From NCBI RefSeq assembly GCF_019399895.1, contig NC_091874.1, positions 4,342,501-4,406,500 on the forward strand: DNA of 64,000 bases, written 5' to 3'. Numbering within the stretch: the stretch's first letter is position 1; each line of letters begins with the position of its first letter. A program made the position numbers and the translations under genes. Origin of the DNA: Cardiocondyla obscurior (taxonomy: Eukaryota > Arthropoda > Insecta > Hymenoptera > Formicidae). A model generated the notes under the pieces. It did no database searches. It saw only the letters and a list, made by a program, of their open reading frames with translations, and was not told the origin of the DNA. This document shows positions 1 through 13,500 of this stretch, piece after piece.

Positions 1-3000
1 CGTTCCCAACACCCCTCCCCCCCTTTCCACCCCCTCGACTCGTCCCTGTCCCCGCGATTCTCGCGCTACACACACGGACTTTGAACTTTGACTTTGTCGG
101 AATAAAGGCAAGCAACGTAAGCCAGGTAGGCAGACGGGCGGCCATGTTTCGTATATGTTTTATGCGGTACTAACTGGTGTCCTTTGACAAGGCGCTCCGT
201 GTATACGCCAATTTTAATCCACCACGGAAGATGAGCTTCTATCTAGCGCCGGATCAACGTGAATAATATCGTGCGCGGACTTAAAGAATATACCATTATA
301 TTTTCAGACAGCCGTGCATTAATATACGAAATCAATTACGCCAAGTGTTACGTGGCAGGTAATGAAAAATATCCCGGGATTTTTCTACGGCATCGAATCA
401 GCCTAAATTTATCTTTCGTCAAGTGCGAATTCTGTCGAAATGTCCTAATAAACAATAAGGAACATCCTCGCCAATAATCACGTCGTTTCAGAGGCCCGAA
501 AAGACACGAGAACAGGAGAAGTCAGAGCGCCCTATTATGCGCGACAACGAGGGCTGTGAGAGCGCCCATAACGACGTAATGACACCCACGATGGGAAAGT
601 TGACTTCCTTATAATAATTGTCGTCATTAATAACGATCGTAACAGCGACGAGCCATCTCGCTGATAGCGACGAGCGGCGTCGCGCGAACCCCGCGCGATA
701 AAAGCACGGAAGTGCGTACGGGCGACCAAAGGCACGGATATAGAAACGGTTAAGTGGTGCATTGGAATCTCCCCGAGCTACCCCGTCGCGCCTTCTCCCA
801 ATCTACAGCCCCAGGCCCACCCTTGCAGCCATCAGTCCCATCAGAGGCCGCCAACGACAGCCTATTGTTTCAACGTATTAGTCATTCGACGTATCGTAAA
901 GTGTGCTTCGCGATCCCTCATCCCTATCGGTCGATGGAACCGGTCCCTCATCCCCGACGTCACCCCCACGTCGACGGAATCACAGACTCCACCATCGACT
1001 TGTACTTTCAACTTCGAGTCGCGCCGCGGAGGTTCCCAGTTTCGCCGAGGTGCGTCGGTAGCATACAGACTACGATTTAAGTTTTTAAAAAAGAAACTCA
1101 TTCCGAACACTTAAAATCAATTTCGATTAATAAAATTACAAGTCTCTATATTTATATAAATAAAAAAAAGGAATAATTAAATAAATATATAATAATAATA
1201 AATTTAAATACAAAACTAAATTGCAGGATCTATTAAATATTATTGCGCGGAGTGAAATAATATTGTTACGAAGGTATGTTGCACGAATATCATAACGCAA
1301 ACATTTTTTTAATAAATGTAAAAATATATAGAGAGCATAGGCAAAATGCAAATTGTAAACGCAGAAAGAAAATGTGTCTAATACAAATTGAAATAAAATA
1401 GTTATCAAGCGTCAGAAATAGTTATCTCGCGGAAATTGTTAGTTTGCAAGAATACCTGATATCCAGACAAGTCTCATATCGTAGCTATAAAACTGCCGTT
1501 TTTATTTCCAGACAAGTGAAAGAGAAATGGCAAGTAAGCTTAGAATACGAATTGCATCTGCACGAGAAATACAATGCCGCTTTGTAACGCCACCGTAAAT
1601 TATTTCGAGACCGGCACTAACGTGCAAAGTGCAAAGTTCATGTCGATAACGACTGTATCATGTCACGCTATCACGATCCATTCGCAGTTGTGAATTTTTC
1701 GAGGCAACGTAATTATTGAATGGATATAAATGGCACGTGAAGCCATTTCTGGAACATGGAATGGAATTGCAAAACTTTGGCACGCAAAATCTTTGGAAAT
1801 CATTTACATCGCGTTTTATAGAGACGCATCGGTGTTAGCCGCGTACCGTTTCCAGCCGTGATAAACCGTACAACTTTCTAAGTAGCGAGACAATACACGC
1901 CACAAATATATTTCCCATCGAGAAATTATTAATCGAATTCAAATTATATACGGATTACTTATCGTACAATACATTTCACGTTAAAAATTTTTTTAAACAT
2001 TTCTACGTAAAATTATATATTTTAATTCTGTATTATAAGACGTGTGTCGCTACAACCTGCTGCTGAGAGATTATTTTTACAAAGGACTCGGTAAACAAAT
2101 TTAACAACGTCAGCGTAAAATGCATCAATGCCTAAAAGAAATCTGACAAGTCGCAAAGAAACGTGCAATGGACACGTTGAAATTCACGTGGAACGAACTC
2201 GTTCTTGCGGCACGTGACGTTCCGCCTTTCATCGATCAGTTGATCGTCGAATATCGTGACCGGCCGATCATACTTTAATCCCACGATATAATCGAGCGTT
2301 GGCTGTACGTCCGCGCCCCTTGTCGTGCAGTCGACTGCAACGACGCGACGAGCATTTGCACACGGCAGCCTGTAGATTTCGTAATAATATCGATTGAACC
2401 GCGACTCTATGCGTGCTCGATAAAGTCTGCGTTCGCCCGCGTTAAAACGAACGAAGCGCGGCGATCAACGCGATAAATTAGTCCTTAAACCTCGGCGTTG
2501 CATCTCGCATACGTTTCACTATGAATAAAAATACTTTACGTCCGTATTTAATACTAGCTTAATTAAATATTTAATTTAGAATAATAGAAAAATTTTTTGC
2601 CGTGTAATAAAAAACTGCACGTTATTAACAGACAAACGATATTAAATTAATCCAATTGTCATTCGTTCGCGATACGCTTTTGCTTATAAATGAAATTTTT
2701 GAATCGAGAATAGAATATTTGATTATATTTCATTATATCTTTTATATGCATATAATTTTTCGCGTTTCAAAGTTGCGTAACGATAAATAAAAAAAATACA
2801 TATTATTTTAAAAGTGTATTAAAATTCTTTTACGTTTATCTCTCGTGCTGACGATTCGAAATTACGGGATTATCGAGATAAACCGATTTTGATTAAAATT
2901 CAAAATCATTCCCGAAAAAAGAAACCTCAGGATGTTGCCCGAAATACAAAGAGTCCTTTGTAAACATAATTCGGGATGCGGAGCACAGAGAAAGGCAACG

Positions 3001-5289
3001 AGCTTATGAATGCAGAATGGCGCGGTTTTGGCGGCAAGACCTACGAGTTACGTTCACGGGGCGATGCAGCTTGACAAGATTGAGGAGGCAGTACGTTGCG
3101 ATTTATACATATACATGTTTGAGGTCAACCGATATGCGCTGCTGGCACCGAAGGCATCGTTCACCCACCCTATTTCGCGAACGAAAACTCGAAATTCAGT
3201 GACATCAAAAGCTGACCATACTAAATCGCGCACCACAATGTGCATACTTAATATTTTGTGAAGTGAAAAATAGACGACGTTGTAATATTCAAAAATTTAT
3301 AAAAATAAAACAGCAATTTTAGAATATTATTGAGATAATTAGGAATAGTAAACTTGAATAATTGTTAATTATTATTATCTGACGAAATATAAAGCGCCAA
3401 ATAATTAAGAAGCGCACATTGCAAAAACAAACCAGCGATTCCGTACAAGCATGCGACATCGGCTATGGATCAGCTAAAATAATAATGTAGCACGGTACGA
3501 GCTATTAATACACAATGAAAGGCGATCCCGTATGCACAACGCCTTAACTGCGCGGTGGCAGTCGCGACCGTACCGCTAAAAAATAAAATAAAATAGAAAA
3601 AAAAAAAAAGGAATCAGTTGTAAAGTAATTATTAATGCCGAGGCATGCAACGCCACGCTGCTCCCCAAAACTTTTCGGTGGCACGCGAATAAGCCGTATT
3701 CCTTTCACCCTCCGCATACCTATATCTCAACTTCGATTGCCGAGAAATGGCGATTCAACCCCCGTATGATTGTCGAACTTATCCTTTCACGTTGATCTCG
3801 TATCTCAATATTTAAAAAGCAGACGGCGCGTGATTAAAATATTTTTAAATCTTACTTATTAAGTAAAATAAATATATTATTATAATAAGTTCATATAGTC
3901 GATAAAAAGAATATAAAATCGTTTCATATAAATATAATCGGATACACGAAAATGCGGACGCGTGTCAGAAATCTTAAGAAGCTCGGCCAAATGCTTGCGA
4001 GTCCCAAAGGTAGGAAGTCAGATATCGCGATTGCCGGTGGAATCGAGCAGAAAGAGAAGGAAGTTCGCCCGCGCGCCAATCCCGTGTAAACATTTGCAAT
4101 GGATTTGCGAGCTATTCAAACGGTTAAATTCTCTTAAGAATTTGGTTTGTACAGGGTTGGTGTGCCACAGGGTGCTCCCCATGCCCTCCCTCGCTTATAC
4201 AGCGCGCGGCGCCGGTGGTTCCTTCTTACCCCAAACGACGAAGACGATTTCTCCACCCCTTCGACCCCGCTTCCCTCTTTCACCCTTTGTGTTTCTAACA
4301 ATTGATATTCTTCGTAGTGTAAAGAAACGGACGACGCACCCCTCGTTCTGCCACCGCTCCCGTTACCGGCCCGATGTCGAACAAATAATACGGGCGGAAA
4401 ATCTGAGGAAATTACCACGACGTGGATAAATCTGCCGGCCTGTCGACTCTTTCGGTTTTCACGCCGCTCTCTTTGCTCTCTGCCCTTAGGATAAATTGGA
4501 GGTAGCGGACTTCCGTTAAATCTCTCGACTCATATCGCGACCTTACCGAATTCAATGAACCGACTCGCAGTTTTTTCTTTATCTTTCTTTCTTTTTGTTC
4601 AATTTCAAAAAAAGTACTAAACCGCAACGAGTTAAAAAAAGAAAAGAGAGAGTTTTTAGACCCCGTTATATACTTCATATATATTTTTTATATTAATAAA
4701 ATTATGCTGTAATATAATTTAAGAGAAAAAATTTTTAATTTTAAGTATATGTAAAAGATCTCAATGATATTATTAAAAAGATTTTTCTTTTAATATCAAC
4801 GATGTAAAATCATTTTTCCAAAGTTTGAAGTTTAAAATATTGATTCTTTTATCAAAATAATTCACGTTAAAAAATCCTGTTAACGTTTCTATAATTTTTT
4901 GAATATAAAATTCAAGCCAATATATTTAAAAGAAAGTTAGCACTTAGGATCGCTCGAGTTCACGAAAAGGATCGCACGAGAGCTAGAATATCAGTGGCGA
5001 TACGAGCGGTATCCCTTAAGGCGGCCGCGAAGCGGGAACTTTGCCGGCGAACTTCTATCAAGGGCAGAAGCGAGACCGCAACGATCAGTAGTCCTTCCCG
5101 GTAGCAGTTCGTCTCCGGTCTCACGGACGTATGTAAAGCAGCGACCGAAACAGCCGGCAGACCTCCGCGACCGCTCCGGGGGCGCCCTTACCTGCTCCTC
5201 AAGACAAACAGTGGCGGTGTCTTAACAAGTGGACCAAGCTGCGCCCAAGACAAAGGGTAATTGAGGGTAGGGATTAATACCCCTATACA
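1..5289. other. Non-coding spacer, no gene seen
   Basis: I see no supported gene in this stretch. AT-rich DNA (about 1080-1400, 1920-2040, 2520-2900, 3840-3950 and 4560-4930), full of A and T runs and stops in all frames, alternates with moderately GC-rich DNA (about 480-1080, 2200-2500, 3960-4500 and 4940-5220). The open frames in the GC-rich parts, such as that around 3962-4429, show no domain, no repeated protein pattern and no convincing splice boundaries. No tRNA, transposon end or tandem array was recognised. Confidence 0.6.
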
Positions 5290-5555
5290 CCAGAAATCTA
5301 GCCCTCCTTCCATCCTTTCCTCCCCCGCCTCCCCCCTTTCCCTGTCCCCCTCGCACGCCGAATTCCGGCGACTGTATCTCTTGCAAGTACACATCCTCTC
5401 CCTTTCCCCGTTTCCACCGCCGTCGCGTCAGTCTTCCGCTGGTTGTATCTCCTTCTGTCTTCGATTTTCTCGCGTTCCGTCTCACCCCCGCGACCCGTTC
5501 TCTTTCTCCCTTGTCTCATTCTAGGGACACCCCGTCTTTTCCCCCCTCGACGCTC
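5290..5555. repeat. Pyrimidine-rich low-complexity block
   Basis: The plus strand is dominated by C and T, with recurring CTCCC, TTTCC and TCTC words, giving long spurious open frames on both strands made mostly of Ser, Pro, Leu and Phe or Arg, Gly, Glu and Lys. It looks like ordinary purine/pyrimidine-biased low-complexity DNA, not a gene. Confidence 0.6.
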
Positions 5556-7841
5556 CCTCCTGTCTTGAGCTTGAGCTCCTTCGAGAATTCCCGTCGGAAT
5601 ACGACCGGGTCATCTTGCTAATTAAACAATCAAATACGGGCAGCCACCGGCTGCCCACTATCTACTCGATTCTCACGGGTCTTCCGGATCGATTGATTAA
5701 CTTCGCTAGAACTTCGATTGTCCCCCGCGAAAACGAATGACTAACTTCCGCGTGAATGAATGTCCCGGCGTATCACAATTCAACGTTTTTTCCAGATACC
5801 TCGATTTAAACTAATAAACTGCCCGTTTTCGTAATTATATAAATTTAACAGTTTGATCTAAAATAGCGAATGTTTTCTTTTTAATTTTTAATTAGTTTTG
5901 TTATAATTCGCGCGTGAAAATTGAATGCCCCCGCGCGTCGCGGAGTTTATTAAAATAATAAGTTTCGAATTGATTACAGGTTAACATCGGTGTTATCTCG
6001 GCCGTGCATGCAAGCAACGCGGAATCTCGGGCGATCACGGATTCGCGTTACCTCGGATCGAAAACTTGGCGAGGCCTTAACAGCTCCTTCGAGAACGAAC
6101 CTAGCGACGGCGGTGGGTGAGAGGGCTGAGCTTTACCCTCGCGGAATTATAATACAAAATGCCATAACTATCGTCCTAATCACACTTTATTCTAACTGGT
6201 CCCTCCGTAACGAGGTAGCGCAGTCCTTTGTGCCAAGCACGCGGACGAGCGGATCGTAAAGTAGAGCCACCCCACGGGACCTAAGGGTTCTACGTTCTTA
6301 GCGCACGAAACTCGAAAGGACGCATTTGGAAAGCGTGCGAATATTACGATTACTCTCCTAAGCGCGGTTCATTACTATCGTTTGCGCAAGCCGTATAGAC
6401 GCGAGGGGTTCTTAGCGTGCCGCTGTTCGTTAGACACGATAATGATAACGGATAAGTATAACGATCATACTCCAAGTTACTAAGCATATAACGGACAGTC
6501 TCAAATTATAGATAGCTGTCACAAAATAAAGTATGACCGAGATTAATATTGAATTCTAATCAGTCATAAGTCAGATTTTTTTTTTATGTTAAATTTAAGC
6601 AGATAAGTAAAGAAGTAATTTTTTTCGCCGTGTAAAATATACAAAAATATATATGACGTCTTATTGTACCAGTTCGGAAATATGTGATACCAGGAGAAAA
6701 ATTCCTTCTCGAACGACACAGAAGCGGGAAGGGACAATTTATGTTGACGTGCAGATACGAGCGAGCATGTACGGAACTACAGAGTAACGCTGTAATATCG
6801 AATTCCACGTTCCACGTCCCGAACCACCCGCCCAAAGCAAACCTCCCCAAACATTTTATTGGAATCCTTATTCGAGCTGCCTTTCATTGCGGTTGAACTG
6901 GAATGCAAATAGGCCGGTGACACTCGATGTGGAAGAGAAACGTCGCAATATACTTATCATATGCCCCCGCATATTGTTTATATGATATGTGTCAGATACA
7001 ATAAATCTTGTGACAAAATTTTAGTACGTAAAAGCGTAGAGCTTTTATGATTTGCGCGTAACATATTTAACGACAAGTTTTATTTATTAAATATTAATTA
7101 GCTTTATGGCTTTATGTAATTTAACCTATTAATAAGCCGCGGTATCTTGTGAATGTTATCGAAGCGTCACGATGAGCTTGTCTTTTAGAACTATCAAACT
7201 ATAACTTTTCGACAGCCCGACACGTATAACGTTACTCGCAGAGTATCGATCACGCGTTGATTGCGTATCGACTGCAATTGCAGTGCAAATCGCGCCGGCG
7301 AGAATGTTTGGTGAAATAATCGCTTAGCAACGATACAATGTCGTCGATATTAATTATTGAACCGGTCGCTGGTCGTAGTAGGGCCGATAACGGCAATGTT
7401 GGCGATACACAACGGAAGCGGAGGGTATAGAAGGAAGTCGGACGCGTCGACGAGCTAACCAAGATACACGGTACGAGATAATTGCTGTTTTAAATTTTAC
7501 ATTTTATTGCCGATCGGTTGGCGATAAGGCTTATTGCGTGCGTTCGATTGTAATACTTAATCTCGCGTGGCGATACCAACTACCCTCGCAGTTGCACGGA
7601 GTCCCCCGCCTTACTCCTTTCCCTTCCGCATTATCCTAAGCGCGTGCCTCGTTCTTTCCGTCGCACGGGTCTCTACCGTATTAATTGCATTTCGTATCAT
7701 AAACGGATCATATAAAGAAATAAAGTTAATCGTAATGTTTCATCGATGACTAATTAATTATTTAAACATTATCAATTACTATTATCTCGAGCGATTTTAC
7801 ATACTGGATACCGGGTAATTACAGTTGCAGTTGTTCGCCTA
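5556..7841. other. Non-coding spacer, no gene seen
   Basis: No coding exon, RNA gene or transposon end could be recognised. AT-rich patches at about 5800-5950, 6540-6680 and 7000-7140 separate GC-richer DNA. An octamer motif ATGCAAAT occurs at 6903-6910 but stands alone. Confidence 0.55.
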
Positions 7842-7860
7842 TTTTTTTTTTTTTTTTTTT
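7842..7860. repeat. T homopolymer, 19 bases
   Basis: There is an uninterrupted run of 19 T followed by a short TA-rich stretch. No target-site duplication or retroposed body was recognised next to it, so it is listed only as a simple repeat. Its length is likely to vary between individuals and sequencing runs. Confidence 0.9.
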
Positions 7861-9700
7861 AATATATATAAAAATGCACACCGCTTGATCTGATATTAGG
7901 ATATAGGTACAACGTGGAGTATATCTTCGGAAAAGCTTATATACGTACATAGCGTGTCGACTTGGCAAGTATTTCACTCTACGTACAATAAACGGGGGGA
8001 AAATTGCATTCTCTTTCTCGTTCCCACGAAAATTGCATTCCCGCGAAAGATGCATCGTATTGGAACTGTTGATTCGACTACAGGCGAGGTAACAGTTAAA
8101 CTCACGATAATTCGCGAAGCAGTCAGGGCGCGCAACCTTTGACCTACGAGCGTCTTGCATGCCGCCGTTGGGTGGTTATGGGTGGTTAAAAGGCGAGACT
8201 ACCGATCCAAATGACCCAGCGGCGGGAAGCAAGACGGGGGAGGGAAGTACGTTAAGAACATCGGTAAGGTGGGAGAACGAGTGAGGGACTTTTCAAGACT
8301 GTGCCTACGTATGCACGTGTACCTGGCCGCGCACCTGGCAATGCCACTATCGATTATTAGTTGTTATCTTGGTGAAGTATTGCAACCCCCGTTTAGCCGG
8401 AAGCTAAGCGAGTGAGCAAGTAATCCACCAAGTAACAACACTACCACCATCGTCGTCGCCGCCGCTACCACCACCACCCTTGTAGACGTTGCGCAACCCC
8501 GCTTTCCCTCGCGCTGCGGCGTAGACCTCGGCCACGTACATACATCACTCGACACCGAGATAAGACTCGGATGGATCGTTATACTGCCCGGTCTATGATT
8601 AATAATTACTCGCGGGCCTTTATCAGATGCCAGACGACGGTTGAGTTACCTCGATAACAAGTAATCAAACCCCACGAGCCCGCCGAGGCATTGAGCGAAC
8701 GTGTGTCCGTGGATTCACCGCCGGATTAATTTAAAAACACAATCGATCGCGGATAAGACCCGATGTTAAATCTGCCGGCAACAGATAGGCTCTTGTTACT
8801 CCGCGCATAAAGTTAAGTAATTTAAGGAATAAACGTGTTCTAAGAGAATTACCCGCGGAAAACAAAATTGGAATCGCGCATAAAATTAAACGTAGTTATT
8901 ACGCAATTAGTCGGTAATATATTATTATTTTTTTTTTTATCAGAAAATAAATTAAATACGCTCGGTGCTCCAGTTAATCTTTTAAGGAGAATAGCAGATC
9001 ATCAATTTTGAATCCAGGAAATCTCATTAAAGATAGGAAAGGTGTTCTATCGTTCTCGCGTGGCGTGCTGTGACACCTTTTCGCCCTTGTAAATGCAAAT
9101 TTTATTAATAACGAGTAGGTTATATTTCAAATCGGTCCGAGTTTCGCGCCGACCGGTAATCGTGTACTCCAGGTCACGCACCTCTCATTGCACGCACGTT
9201 CGCCGACCAACGAGACGTCCAATTTACGTATGTTCGTATAAACATGCGAAGCGGACCATCGGTTTTTAAACATATTTGCAGAATTGCTCGCCCTCTTAAC
9301 TCGCGACTTCCCCTTTGAGCTCCGCTCTTTACGCCGCTCGCTATATGCGGCCGCGCTTTTTAACTTCCATTTATCCCAGTAATATTACGCTCGATAAATC
9401 CGGCGGCACGTGTAATTTCTAAAACACATACGTTTGATAAAAGGCCGCGGAGTTAACGTGCTCGGGGCTGCCGCTGTGTCTCGTTTAGGGGGTTGGCAGG
9501 GAGTTAAGAACGGCGTTAATCGCGATTTGCCCTACCTCGCCCTCGTTAGAGTTGGAACGCAAGACGACGCAAAGGGGTCCCGACGAATCACGGCCATTTC
9601 TCGAACGGTAACGAACAATCGCGGGGGGGTTGCAGCGCTGAACGGACGCAGCTAGGCAGGGCTATTTTCTGACTAACCGCCACCATCGCGGGACGTGCAT
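7861..9700. other. Non-coding spacer, no gene seen
   Basis: No gene is supported. A run of CCA/CCG/TCG triplets near 8440-8480 gives a short frame of repeated Val, Ala and Thr on the minus strand and is low complexity. An ATGCAAAT octamer sits at 9093-9100. The rest alternates GC-rich and AT-rich DNA. Confidence 0.5.
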
Positions 9701-9741
9701 GTTTCGTGCGCTATCGTCGGCCACAATCGGATATCAATAGA

Positions 9742-10497
9742 ATTTGCATAAAAATCTATACGCGCCGTCCCGGCCGCCTGAAACAGCGTTGCTCGCTCTT
9801 TCGTTCCCGGCGATGAGCCACATCGAGCTTTACAATGAATCGACACGCTCGCGCAGTAATTATGAAACGGTCGTGGAAATAAGTGCACGGAATATAATTA
9901 TACGTCGCTCACGAAAGATGAACGTATGCGAATTAATTCCAGGCAATTTGCCAATAAGATAATATTAATTATTCACCATGTGGTTAACAATAATTGTTAT
10001 GTATAAAAAAAGCGACTCATAATTTGCATAAAAATTTTCTACGTTTCCCCGCCCGTACGAAGTAACTGAACACAGTTATGAATAAAAAAAGACGACGTTA
10101 TATTAAATGGAACACGTAGGATACTATATAAGGCGATTAGTTGCATAATTAACTGTGCATAAATTAACGCGAAAATATTATTTTCGATTTGTATGTGCTA
10201 CAAAATTAATTGCGCGAAAAACGTCAGCGCTCACGGAAATGTTTCCGCTATCAAACAACGTGCATAATGTCCTCCACCAAACAAAACATTGATTCGCAAT
10301 GAACGTTGTTCTAGACCGTCTTTCGTCGTATATAGACGCTTAATTAGGCTGCCAGGACTCGTGGGAGTTCGCAACTTGAATCAACGTGGCAAATCGCAAT
10401 CTTGGAGAATTCCAAGATGTCCTCCACGCATCCTCAATTAGTCCCACACATATTAAATCGCTTGTTAGACAACATACTCTTAATGCGTTATTTGCAT
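9742..10497. promoter_or_regulatory. Cluster of three ATTTGCAT octamer-like motifs
   Basis: ATTTGCAT, the octamer recognised by POU-type transcription factors, occurs at 9742-9749, 10022-10029 and 10490-10497, each followed by AAA within the next bases. The first two share a 15-base core, AATTTGCATAAAAAT. The surrounding DNA has no coding content. A cluster like this is compatible with an enhancer, but no gene it could serve is visible nearby, and AT-rich DNA makes some matches by chance. Confidence 0.25.
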
Positions 10498-10540
10498 AAA
10501 TGCAAGAGAAGCAGAGAAATATTTTCAAGAGCAACGTGGT

Positions 10541-13500
10541 GTAAAAAAAAAAATTAATGATAATAACGTCGAGCCTCTTAAAATCATAAAATGATTATCA
10601 CTTCCTACGTACATGGGTGTTAGCGTGATACCATTACGAATACTGGCTTCAGGAAATATTCATTGTCATATTTCGCTAATTGCGTGGCCGTGTTGGCCTC
10701 GATTCCTGACGCGACGTGCGTGTGCGTCCACGGGACGTGCATGTACGCACTACGCGAGGCCGTCGCGGAAGGACCGCGACAGTTTCACGTCACTCCCTTC
10801 ACATGGGACGACTGTACTTTATTTGACGGCCTCACCTAAACGTCTTCTATTCCCTGTCGGCACCGACGCGCGTGTCGACACGCCCGGAATTGAGTCGCGC
10901 ATTCAGTTTTAAAGCGCGTGCCCGCTCCGGAAGTGGAATCGGGAGAGCTCCTCGGGGATTCGCGACGCGTATCACCCCGTTTCCGATGCCTCACACGAAA
11001 TAAAGGTAAAATATATCTTTACAAACGTGATGGAAACACGTTATTAAAATTCCTCTCCCAGAGGAGCCGTTTCTTTGAGGATACGAATCGCTCCGTTATT
11101 TACCTTTCAAACGTATTATTTAATAAAACAACATCAAAGTTTTTTTCGGTAAAAAATAATTATCGCCGCTTGGCTTAGAATTGCGTATCAAATAATTCAT
11201 CGCGATCACGTATTGTCTCCGTAATATGCTACGATTTTCATTCGCGCAGTAATACGTAAGTTACGATCACCCTCTTTTTTGCTCTTTAATTAAACGCGGC
11301 CTACGTTTTCTCTGCTCGATTCAATAACGAGAATTCATCGCAAAACGGAAAGCCAAAATTTTCCAATTGCTTGCTCGAGTAAAAACTGAAGGTGCGCGTG
11401 CACGCCAGACGATATTCAGTTCCCGAAAAAAAAAAAAGAAAAAAAAAGAGAGAAAAAATGAAATCGCTCAAAACACGCACGTGGAAAAAAAGCAAAGGTC
11501 TGCCGTAGCTTCGCTTTCATCGCCTTTCTCGCGGAAAGGATCGAGGGTTTCGGTTTAAAGCGCTGCTTTTGACCGGAAAGTACCGGTGTCGTGGTAGACG
11601 CCGACGCTCGGGTAGTCCGCAGCTGATTTCGATTGAATAATTTATGTTTCATTACAGGGAGGGGGTCCGCGCTTATAGGTCCCTCGCAAACGGCACTCGT
11701 GTGTTTGAGAGAAAAAGCCTCGGCTAACATTGCGCCGGTTGAACCGGAGAGCCTTTCATATATTTCCTATACCTCTAGCCATTGAGGGCAATGTGAAAAG
11801 AATTTTGTATCGAGGTTATTGAGGGGTGCGCGGCCGATACGGTGGCCGACGTCGATGCACCCTCAATACGAAAGAATTCGCGAACACGTGTGTTGGTGCG
11901 TTTGTAACGTGAATGAAACTCTTACATCTTTTAAGAGGCCTGTTTTATAAACGCGCATTTCTTCTTTTTTTTAATCCACAAATTGCCATTGAAACCTGAC
12001 TTATTAATCAATAAATTAAAATTTTCCAAGCTACTATTCCGAATGTATACAATTTTTTAAGTAATTACTGTTTTATTTAAAAAAACATTTCGAGTAAAAC
12101 TGGAGACTGATTAGCTACGTAGCGAGATATTTAAAGCGGAACGACGATTCGCGTTTAACCCGAGAAATCATAAGTTTCTTTCAACCCTCTCGAAGTTGCA
12201 CCGATCTAGGCAGCCGTGATTTACTGGCTGAAATTTGAGTATCATGAGGCACGCGAAATGCGTATCGCGAATCCAATATACCGTTCGCGGGAGGTTTCCC
12301 TCTATTGGGCGATCATAATTCACACGGGGATTCCATAACAAAAGGAACGCGTATACGCGCACGTATCGAAACACCGGTTTATATCACCGGAGATTTGTGA
12401 AAAGGATCCGTTTCCACGTCAATTCACGATGTAATCGTGGGCGAACAAAGATACGCGTATTTAAAAAATGAAATCCATTCACGAGGTGCATACAGAAAAA
12501 GAATAATGAGTTCTCCCAATGTCGTAAAAAAAATAAAAGTGGTAGCGAATAAATTCAAGACAAGCACACGTTTCTCGTTAACGGAACGTATTAAATATAA
12601 ATTAAAATATAAGATTATTTACCAATTGCGTAATTATAAACGAAATAGTAATCAAACTTTAAATTACATTCGGCAACGTGTAAAATTCGATATTGAGTGT
12701 TCCTACTTTTCCTCGCATTGCAGAAACGCGGCACGGTGTGCGATAACGTTCTCCCGAATTTTTTAAGAGCGATATATTGGCAAATCACGCAGCACGAACG
12801 AAAGCTAAGGACCGATTCCTTAAAGCAGTTCAATGAGCATCTACGATGCAATTATAACTTATGCAATTACAAAGTCGACCGTTTATCCAGGATCGATAGA
12901 AATCACATGAGGAATCTTCGCCCGAAGGAGAACTTTAAATTAACCAATTGGGGTTCGAATAGACGGCGGCAATTCGCAGCTACCCCTTTCTATCGGGGAG
13001 TCAGGGAGCCGTTTTGCATGAAGCTTCCAGTCGATAAGAAGACGGTCGACTAGCGACACCTTATCTTTTACAGGGGTATCTACCCTACCGACTTGGGGAT
13101 GATTGCACAACCGCCGAATTAATCTCTTACGAATATTAAGGGTATCGTCACGTGTTTTTGTAATATGCAAAACAAATCAAGATTAACATCGGCACGCAAT
13201 TAGCAAAATATGACAATAAATCTTGGCATGAGTATCTCTAATGGAAACATGTATCACGTAAATTAAATTTGTTAAAAGATAATAGCAATTTTATGATCCT
13301 ACATTCCTTCCACTGCAATTAATAATATAGTAGAAAAATTAAAAATAAAAAAAATTTTAGCTAAATCGTATCGTTAAATATTGAGAAAAATTGTAAAGCT
13401 AAGTTTTCGAACCAGCAGAGAAATTCTGTCAAACTATTTTCGTACTTAGGATTACAAAATAAATACCTAATTAATTAAAATTTAATTGATTAACGTAAAG

